Below are positions 59,033 through 64,000 of a DNA stretch of 64,000 nt, piece by piece. The DNA is from Labedaea rhizosphaerae. GTDB lineage: Bacteria > Actinomycetota > Actinomycetes > Mycobacteriales > Pseudonocardiaceae. The position numbers and the translations under genes are program-made. Numbering within the stretch: position 1 is the stretch's first letter; the number at the start of each line of letters is the position of its first letter. Location of the stretch: contig NZ_SNXZ01000001.1 in assembly GCF_004362825.1 (NCBI RefSeq), positions 620,001 to 684,000 of the forward strand, written 5' to 3'. The notes below the pieces were generated by a model. It was not told where the DNA came from and did no database searches. It worked only from the letters and a program-made list of their open reading frames with translations.

Positions 59033-59963
59033 GAAGACCGTCCACGAACAGGGCCGCGAACGCGATCGCGGCGGCAGTCAGCAGGCAAACCCCGTCGCGC
59101 AGCGACAACTTCGGCGCGTCCAAGGTCTTGGCGTCGCCGCGGAACCCGCGCGCGGTCATCGCCTGGTGCACCTCTTCGGCCAGCTGGTGCGCTTTGCCGA
59201 TCGTCACGCCGGCCGTCGCGGCAACGAACCCGCGCGCCGCCTTGTCGTGCTTCTGCTTGCCGATGGTCCGCGCCTTGCGCGCCTCGTACATGTCCATCAC
59301 GACCGTGAGCAGGTGGAACAGGTACCGGTACGCCATGCCGATGACCAGGATGAACATCTTCGGCACACCCAGCCCGCGCAGCCCGGCGAGCAGCCGCGAC
59401 CACGGCGTCGTCAACGTCACCAGCACGACGATGGAGATCGACACCGCGACCCGCAGCACCAGCCGCGCCGCGGTCGCAAGTCCTTGCGACGTAATGCCTT
59501 CCACCGTGCCATCCCACGTCCACAGTGGAATAACGACGTGCCCGGCCGTCACGATCGACAGCGTAGCCGGCAGGACGACGATGCCGGTGAAGATCGGCAC
59601 GAACAGCCACACGCGTTTGACGAAGAACCCCAGCGGCAGCCCCGAAGCGGCGGCGGCCGCCAAGGTCAACGCGTAAAGCCCGACGAGCACGAGGCTCGAG
59701 TGCACGAACCCGGCCGCGAGCAGCAGGCCGACCATCGTGAGCACCTTCACCCGCGGATCGACGCGTTGCAGCAGCCCGCCGCGCGTCGCCGTGTCGTCGC
59801 TGAACACCACCTGGCGCAACACGCTCGCGCCGCCACGCAGGGTCTTCTCGACGAAGGAACCCTTGTGCCGCTTGCCGATGCAGCCGCACGGGCAGAGCCC
59901 GGGTTCTGCCCGCAGCAACCACTCCGGAGTGGACGTCGTGGGCCGGTCGATCAACTCGGTCAT
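59025..59963 (-). CDS. cbiQ: Cobalt/nickel ECF transporter T component
   Basis: 312 residues. Five to six membrane helices and the coupling motifs of ECF-T proteins, the first seen as EARKARTIGK and the second as TARGFRGDAK. The N-terminal 40 residues hold an unusual cluster CPCGCIGKRHKG, absent from textbook CbiQ, that might bind metal. The ATG overlaps the cbiM stop, and the 3' end overlaps cbiO. Confidence 0.9.
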   Translation of the reverse strand: MTELIDRPTTSTPEWLLRAEPGLCPCGCIGKRHKGSFVEKTLRGGASVLRQVVFSDDTATRGGLLQRVDPRVKVLTMVGLLLAAGFVHSSLVLVGLYALTLAAAAASGLPLGFFVKRVWLFVPIFTGIVVLPATLSIVTAGHVVIPLWTWDGTVEGITSQGLATAARLVLRVAVSISIVVLVTLTTPWSRLLAGLRGLGVPKMFILVIGMAYRYLFHLLTVVMDMYEARKARTIGKQKHDKAARGFVAATAGVTIGKAHQLAEEVHQAMTARGFRGDAKTLDAPKLSLRDGVCLLTAAAIAFAALFVDGLLV

Positions 59964-61018
59964 CGCGCGACCCCGGCCTCGACGTCGTGCCGGGTGAACC
60001 GCGCGATCAGCTTGCCGACCAGGAACACCACGAGCCCCACCACCGCGATCCCGACCACCGCGGACACGAGGTAGCCCAGCCACGGGTGCGCGTCGCCGCC
60101 GAAGTCGTAGCCGTCGAACAAAGCGTTGTGCCAGAAGCCGTTGTACTTGTTGAGGCCCTCGGGAATGGCCTGCAGGTTGACCTTGCCGAGGTCCAGGTCC
60201 GCCGGCGCGTCCTCGCCGAACGCGCCGCCCGGCGCGAGCAGGCCGATCGGGGTGAGCAGCGCCATGATCCCCACGGCGATGCCCGCGACGGCGATCGGCC
60301 GGACCTTGCGGGTGGTCCGCTCGTGGTCGACAGGCACGTCGGGGTGGTTGAGCTTCAACAGCGGCTGGTTGGCGCGCTGCAGGTAGGCCAGCACGCCACC
60401 GGAAAGCGCGCCCTCGGCGAAGCCGGCGACGACGAGGTGCGCGAGCAGCATCGCGGGAATCGCCTGGCCCAGCGAGTAAGGCGAGTAGAGCGGCGCGCCG
60501 GACGCGTCGTGGAACAGGCCCGGCTGGATGCCCAGCTCGATGCCGGTGAGCAGCGCCGAGACGTTCAGCCCGACGTAGCCGCCGAGCGCGGCGCCGAGGA
60601 TGCGGCGCGGGCTGCTCAGCGCGCTGCTGCCGGAGATCAGCTTGTACAGCCCGTACGCGACGAGCGGCAGCGCGATGGCCATGTTGACCACGTTCACGCC
60701 GAAGGCGAGCACCCCGCCGTCGCCGAAGAGCAGCGCCTGGAACGCCAGCGCGACGGTGACCGCGATCATCGCCGCCCACGGCCCCAGGATGATCGCGATG
60801 ATCCCGCCGCCGACCGCGTGCGCCGTGGTGCCGTCCGGGATCGGGATGTTGAACATCATCACGAGGAAGCACATGGCGGAGAACAAGGCGAGCGTCGGCA
60901 CGTGGCGGGTGCGCACGACCGTCCGGACCCTGCGGGCCGCGAGCGCCAGCGTCGGCACGGCGACCGCGAAGCCCGCGATGCACGTCTGCGGGCTCAGGTA
61001 TCCGTCGGGAATGTGCAC
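59960..61018 (-). CDS. cbiM: Cobalt/nickel ECF transporter S component (CbiM with CbiN-like domain)
   Basis: 352 residues. Begins with MHIPDGYLSPQT, where the N-terminal Met and His2 bind the metal in CbiM/NikM. About seven helices follow. The C-terminal part (about 230-352), with a soluble loop and one more helix, resembles CbiN/PDGLE and so combines M and N in one chain. GTG start with GAGGAGG upstream. First gene of the cbiMQO operon. Nickel transport is an equal possibility. Confidence 0.9.
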   Translation of the reverse strand: MHIPDGYLSPQTCIAGFAVAVPTLALAARRVRTVVRTRHVPTLALFSAMCFLVMMFNIPIPDGTTAHAVGGGIIAIILGPWAAMIAVTVALAFQALLFGDGGVLAFGVNVVNMAIALPLVAYGLYKLISGSSALSSPRRILGAALGGYVGLNVSALLTGIELGIQPGLFHDASGAPLYSPYSLGQAIPAMLLAHLVVAGFAEGALSGGVLAYLQRANQPLLKLNHPDVPVDHERTTRKVRPIAVAGIAVGIMALLTPIGLLAPGGAFGEDAPADLDLGKVNLQAIPEGLNKYNGFWHNALFDGYDFGGDAHPWLGYLVSAVVGIAVVGLVVFLVGKLIARFTRHDVEAGVAR

Positions 61019-61049
61019 GCTTCCTCCTCATGACCAGGCATGACGCCCT

Positions 61050-61085
61050 GTTGCCAGTCTTCTGCATTAACCAGGTCTGGGCAAC
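61050..61085. promoter_or_regulatory. Possible operator upstream of cbiMQO
   Basis: GTTGCCAG (61050-61057) and CTGGGCAAC (61077-61085) form an imperfect inverted repeat across a 19-nt AT-richer centre that includes GCATTAACC. It sits 32 bp before the cbiM start. A metal-responsive repressor is the natural expectation, but the sequence matches no known metal box exactly. No cobalamin riboswitch core was seen. Confidence 0.3.
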
Positions 61086-61145
61086 ACTTCCGCAGGATTG
61101 ACCGCAACCGGCCATTCCGGCGCGCTGACCTGCGAGGATGCGTGG

Positions 61146-61490
61146 ATGAAGTACATGCTGCTGATCTACCAAAACCCCGCCGCGTGGGCCGCCCTGCCCG
61201 AGGACGAGCGCACCGAGGTCATGGGTGAGGCGGGCACGATCATGGGCGAGCTGGAGAAATCCGGTGAGTGGGTCGGCGGCGCCGGCCTGCTGCCACCCGC
61301 CGAAAGCAAGGGCGTTCGCCTGCGTGACGGCGCCCCGGTCGTCACCGACGGTCCCTACATCGAGGCCAAGGAGTACCTGGCCGGGTACTTGACCGTGGAC
61401 GTGGCGAGCGAGGAACGCGCGATCGAGATCGCCGCCCGCTGGCCGGACGCGCGCTACTGGGGAATGGAGGTCCGCCGCGTCGCAGGCTGA
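61146..61490 (+). CDS. YCII-domain protein
   Basis: 114 residues. YCII family pattern: MKYMLLIYQNPAAWAALPED, VVTDGPYIEAKEYLAGYLTV and EIAARWPDARYWGMEVR. Members form ferredoxin-like dimers with an active-site His/Asp and are often found next to ECF sigma genes; none is adjacent here. Function unknown. The ATG at 61146 is used because an upstream start at 61098 adds residues not seen in the family. Confidence 0.88.
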   Translation: MKYMLLIYQNPAAWAALPEDERTEVMGEAGTIMGELEKSGEWVGGAGLLPPAESKGVRLRDGAPVVTDGPYIEAKEYLAGYLTVDVASEERAIEIAARWPDARYWGMEVRRVAG

Positions 61491-61578
61491 GCGCCGACCG
61501 CAAAGCGAAGGACGATCCACCGCTGGTCCAAGATCAACCAGCCCGCGCTTGATCGGTCGGAGCTCGCACCGTGGGGGT

Positions 61579-61598
61579 CCCGGGGCTCGGCCCCCGGG
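61579..61598 (-). terminator. Possible terminator downstream of tRNA-Thr
   Basis: CCCGGGG pairs with CCCCGGG around a short loop, 56 bp beyond the 3' end of the minus-strand tRNA. It could also end the plus-strand YCII transcript. Confidence 0.4.
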
Positions 61599-61653
61599 CA
61601 ACACGCGGAACAGCCGTGGCGAGCGCTTCTCGCGAGCATGGGTCGCCCAGCTG

Positions 61654-61729
61654 TGGAGCCGGTGGCGGGACTCGAACCCGCAACCTTTCGCTTACAAGGC
61701 GAGTGCTCTGCCAATTGAGCTACACCGGC
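61654..61729 (-). tRNA. tRNA-Thr (anticodon TGT)
   Basis: 76-nt cloverleaf on the minus strand: acceptor GCCGGTG/CACCGGC, D-arm GCTC-loop-GAGC, anticodon loop CTTGTAA with TGT at positions 34-36, T-arm with GGTTCGAGTCC, discriminator T and an encoded CCA end. It reads ACA codons. Both acceptor and T stems pair fully. No attachment-site duplication or integrase is nearby. Confidence 0.95.
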
Positions 61730-61839
61730 GTCGGGGGTCATCGTAGCGGGGTGGTGGAGGACACCACCGGGACCTGCAACGGTCGGGATGCGCGTCTCGA
61801 TGGCATGGGCGACGATCACTTGCGAGGAGGTCTATACCA

Positions 61840-63279
61840 GTGTGGTTCGCGCACCGGTCCCGCAGCGCCCGGCCGCACCGCTGGCACACGCTCGCCCAGT
61901 CGCGTGGCACCACTGTGGACGGTGGGACACCCCAACCCGTTGTCGGGCCCGCGGTGCCCGACGACTACACGGTGCACGCCGTGCTCGACCTCGCCCTGCG
62001 CATCGGTGAGGTGCAGATGTCCTCGGGCGCGGGCGCGTCCGACGTCACCGCGACCATCCTCGCGGTCACGGCCGCCTACGGGCTGCCGCACTGCGAAGTG
62101 GACGTGATCTTCACCTCGATCACCGTCGCCTGCCACCGCGGGACGGAGGCCGCGCCGATCACCTCACTGCGCGTGGTCCGCACGCGCGGCCTGGACTACA
62201 CCCGGCTCGCCGCCGTCGAACAACTCGTGCGCGACATCGCCCGCCACCGCATCGGCGCCGGGGACGCCGCCGCAGAGCTGCGCAAGCTGAGCGAGGCGCC
62301 GCACCCGTACCCGCGCTGGCTTGCGACCGTCGCCTACGCGGGCATGGCCTACGCGGTCGCGATCCTCATCGGTGGCGACGCGGCCATGGCCCTGTTCGCC
62401 GCGGCCATCACCGCGCTCGTCGACCGGGTCGGCCGCCTGCTGAACAAGCGCAACCTGCCGTTCTTCTTCCAGCAGGTGGTCGGCGGCGCGCTGGCGACCG
62501 GCGGCGCGCTCGGCCTGCTGGCCAGCGGCTGGCTGCCCACCGAGGTGCGCCCGACGCTGGTGGTCGCCGCGTCGATCACCGTGTTGTTGTCGGGCCTCTC
62601 CGTCGTCTCGACCGTGCAGGACGCGATCACCGGCTACAACGTCACGGCGGCAGGCCGCACCATGGAGGTCTCGCTGATGACGGCGGGGCTGATCGCCGGC
62701 GTGGTGTTCGCGCTGGGTGTCGCGGTCAAGCTCGGGATGCCGAACGCGCCCCTCGCGGACGCCCTGCCACCGTCGGCGCTGCGGCTGCCGCTGCAGGTCG
62801 TCGCCGGCGCCGCGGCCGCGTTCTGCTTCGCCTTGGCCAGCTACGCCACCCCGCGCTCGCTGATCACCGCCGCGCTCGCCGGCGGGGCGGGCACCGCCGG
62901 GTACAGCTTCCTGGTCCTGCTCGGCGCCGGGCCGATCCCCGCCTCGGCGGTCGCGGCGGCGGTGATCGGGTTCGCGGGTGGCGTGGTCTCGCGGCGGCTG
63001 CGCATCCCGCCGTTGGTGGTGGCCGTGTCCGGCATGGTGCCGCTGCTGCCCGGCCTCACCACGTACCGAGCCCTGTTCCAGCTCGCGGTCGAGCGATCGC
63101 CGGCCGGGGTGTCGACGTTGATGGTCGCGATGGGGATCGCGCTGGCCCTGGGCGCGGGCGTCGTGCTCGGCGAGTACCTGGCCCAGCCGGCTCGCGCGGG
63201 CCTCGGCCGGCTCGAGCGGCGCCTGGCCGGACCTCGACTCTCCGGCCCGCTCAACCCCACCGACCGGCCCCTGCACTGA
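61840..63279 (+). CDS. ThrE-type threonine/serine exporter
   Basis: 479 residues from a GTG with GAGGAGG 9 nt upstream. An N-terminal soluble ThrE domain (about 45-165: LRIGEVQMSSGAGASDVTAT and SEAPHPYPRWL) is followed by about ten membrane helices (about 170-460). The last part holds the ThrE_2-like region. ThrE of Corynebacterium exports L-threonine and L-serine using proton motive force. The N-terminus (about 1-40) is unconserved. It stands alone, 110 bp after the tRNA. Confidence 0.92.
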   Translation: MWFAHRSRSARPHRWHTLAQSRGTTVDGGTPQPVVGPAVPDDYTVHAVLDLALRIGEVQMSSGAGASDVTATILAVTAAYGLPHCEVDVIFTSITVACHRGTEAAPITSLRVVRTRGLDYTRLAAVEQLVRDIARHRIGAGDAAAELRKLSEAPHPYPRWLATVAYAGMAYAVAILIGGDAAMALFAAAITALVDRVGRLLNKRNLPFFFQQVVGGALATGGALGLLASGWLPTEVRPTLVVAASITVLLSGLSVVSTVQDAITGYNVTAAGRTMEVSLMTAGLIAGVVFALGVAVKLGMPNAPLADALPPSALRLPLQVVAGAAAAFCFALASYATPRSLITAALAGGAGTAGYSFLVLLGAGPIPASAVAAAVIGFAGGVVSRRLRIPPLVVAVSGMVPLLPGLTTYRALFQLAVERSPAGVSTLMVAMGIALALGAGVVLGEYLAQPARAGLGRLERRLAGPRLSGPLNPTDRPLH

Positions 63280-63299
63280 GCATCCTCGCTGGCTCCGAA

Positions 63300-63365
63300 G
63301 GGTTCAGCGGGCTTGTTCCCGGGTACCTGGAGCAGGCAATTCGTGATTCAGCGGGCTTGTTTTCG
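63300..63365. repeat. Two AGCGGGCTTGTT half-units
   Basis: GGTTCAGCGGGCTTGTTCCC and GATTCAGCGGGCTTGTTTTC, cores at 63307 and 63351 (44 bp apart). Same family as the arrays at 44.9 and 57.5 kb. They lie in the 200-bp gap before otsA; the rest of the gap probably carries the otsA promoter. Confidence 0.8.
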
Positions 63366-63480
63366 GCGACGGCGCAGGGTGAGCACCGCCACGGTCGAGG
63401 GACTGGCGGGGGCCGTGGTGCTCAGTAGTGTCGATACGGAGAGTGCGCTCGGTGACTTTCTGGCGAGGAGGCACGGGTCC

Positions 63481-64000
63481 GTGAGTGAAGCCCCGACCAC
63501 AAGACAAGAGGCCGATTTCATCGTCGTCGCCAACAGGTTGCCGGTCGACCTGGAGCGGCTGCCCGACGGCACCAAGCGCTGGAAGCACAGCCCCGGCGGC
63601 CTGGTGAGCGCGCTGGCGCCCTTCCTGCGCAACCAGGACGGCGCCTGGGTCGGCTGGCCGGGGGTCGCCGACGCCGACGTGGAGCCGTTCGAGGAAGACG
63701 GGCTGCTGCTGCACCCGGTCGCGCTGTCCGCCGACGAGGTCCGCGACTACTACGAGGGCTTCTCCAACGCGACCCTCTGGCCGCTCTACCACGACGTCGT
63801 CGCGCCGCCGGTCTTCGAACGCGACTGGTGGCAGAGCTATGTCCGGGTCAACAACCGCTTCGCCGACGCCGTGGCCAAGACCGCCGCGCCGAACGCCACC
63901 GTCTGGATCCAGGACTACCAGCTCCAACTCGCCCCCGCGATGCTCCGCGAACGCCGCCCCGACCTGCGGATCGGCTTCTTCCTGCACATCCCGTTCCCGC
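63481..64000 (+). CDS. otsA: Trehalose-6-phosphate synthase OtsA (5' part, truncated by window end)
   Basis: The first 173 residues of a GT20 glycosyltransferase are present. It makes trehalose-6-phosphate from UDP- or GDP-glucose and glucose-6-phosphate. Signatures are [15 protein letters not shown], the glucose-6-phosphate-binding [52 protein letters not shown] and FFLHIPFP. The GTG start follows GAGGAGG by 10 nt. Trehalose is a compatible solute and so complements the ectoine operon. Confidence 0.95.
   Translation, partial: MSEAPTTRQEADFIVVANRLPVDLERLPDGTKRWKHSPGGLVSALAPFLRNQDGAWVGWPGVADADVEPFEEDGLLLHPVALSADEVRDYYEGFSNATLWPLYHDVVAPPVFERDWWQSYVRVNNRFADAVAKTAAPNATVWIQDYQLQLAPAMLRERRPDLRIGFFLHIPFP

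Noticed and set aside
61019..61145. Cobalamin riboswitch before cbiMQO
   Set aside because: No B12-box core (GCCACTG) or the conserved AAGTCAGGAGACC-type segment could be found on either strand.
61654..61729. tRNA-Thr as an integration site
   Set aside because: No integrase and no duplicated tRNA 3' end was seen in the window.

Overview
The window is about 70% GC, has GTG/TTG starts, many 4-bp ATGA/GTGA gene overlaps, a groEL that stands alone behind a CIRCE operator, PknB-type kinases, a DUF3263/LytR_C pair beside def, a DasR-type GntR regulator and an ectABCD operon. This is the chromosome of a filamentous actinomycete, most likely Pseudonocardiales (Lentzea/Saccharothrix-like; the genus is an inference). 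No IS element, integrase, phage gene, rRNA operon or CRISPR-Cas locus was seen.

Layout. 1-6.4 kb: MFS/ArsR pair, secreted S53 peptidase, MoxR ATPase, secreted GH27 alpha-galactosidase. 6.5-10.5 kb: small membrane proteins, then a locus of a papain-like (C1) peptidase, a small protein resembling the peptidase's own C-terminal domain, a chagasin-type (I42) inhibitor of C1 peptidases, an ECF-like sigma factor and a translationally coupled partner protein. 10.5-19.4 kb: lipoprotein, two Ser/Thr kinases, groEL, AIM24-like protein, moeA, nucleotidyltransferase, GlsB-type protein. 19.5-27.9 kb: psd-pssA-Cdc48-like AAA ATPase, LytR_C/DUF3263, def, HtrA-like peptidase, LysE exporter, zinc-ribbon protein. 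27.9-35.6 kb: thiamine synthesis, with riboswitch-thiC-thiD, riboswitch-thiO-thiS-thiG and thiE, interleaved with MOSC, quinone oxidoreductase and MarR genes. 35.6-40 kb: streptogrisin-like protease, membrane protein, threonine dehydratase, Crp/Fnr regulator and two possible micro-ORFs. 40-45 kb: amino-sugar locus (dasR-type regulator with MFS efflux pump, dre operator, SIS enzyme, HxlR, GlcNAc kinase). 46-51.8 kb: X-Pro peptidase, SGNH hydrolase, AfsR/SARP regulator. 52-55.2 kb: ectABCD. 55.3-64 kb: DUF445, Abi-alpha-like protein, cobalt/nickel ECF transporter, YCII protein, tRNA-Thr, ThrE-type exporter and the start of otsA.

Two intergenic repeat families stand out. One is a tandem array of about twelve ~90-bp units (44.9-46.0 kb), with the same half-unit recurring at 13.0, 26.5, 57.5-58.2 and 63.3 kb. 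The other is a ~105-bp element found four times, only between 18.9 and 32.3 kb, which carries a GC-rich hairpin and one or two DnaA-box-like 9-mers. In addition, the palindrome CCACWGTGG recurs mostly inside genes, often using the rare threonine codons ACT/ACA, and many genes have a TANNNT box 6-8 nt before the start codon, as expected of leaderless mRNAs.
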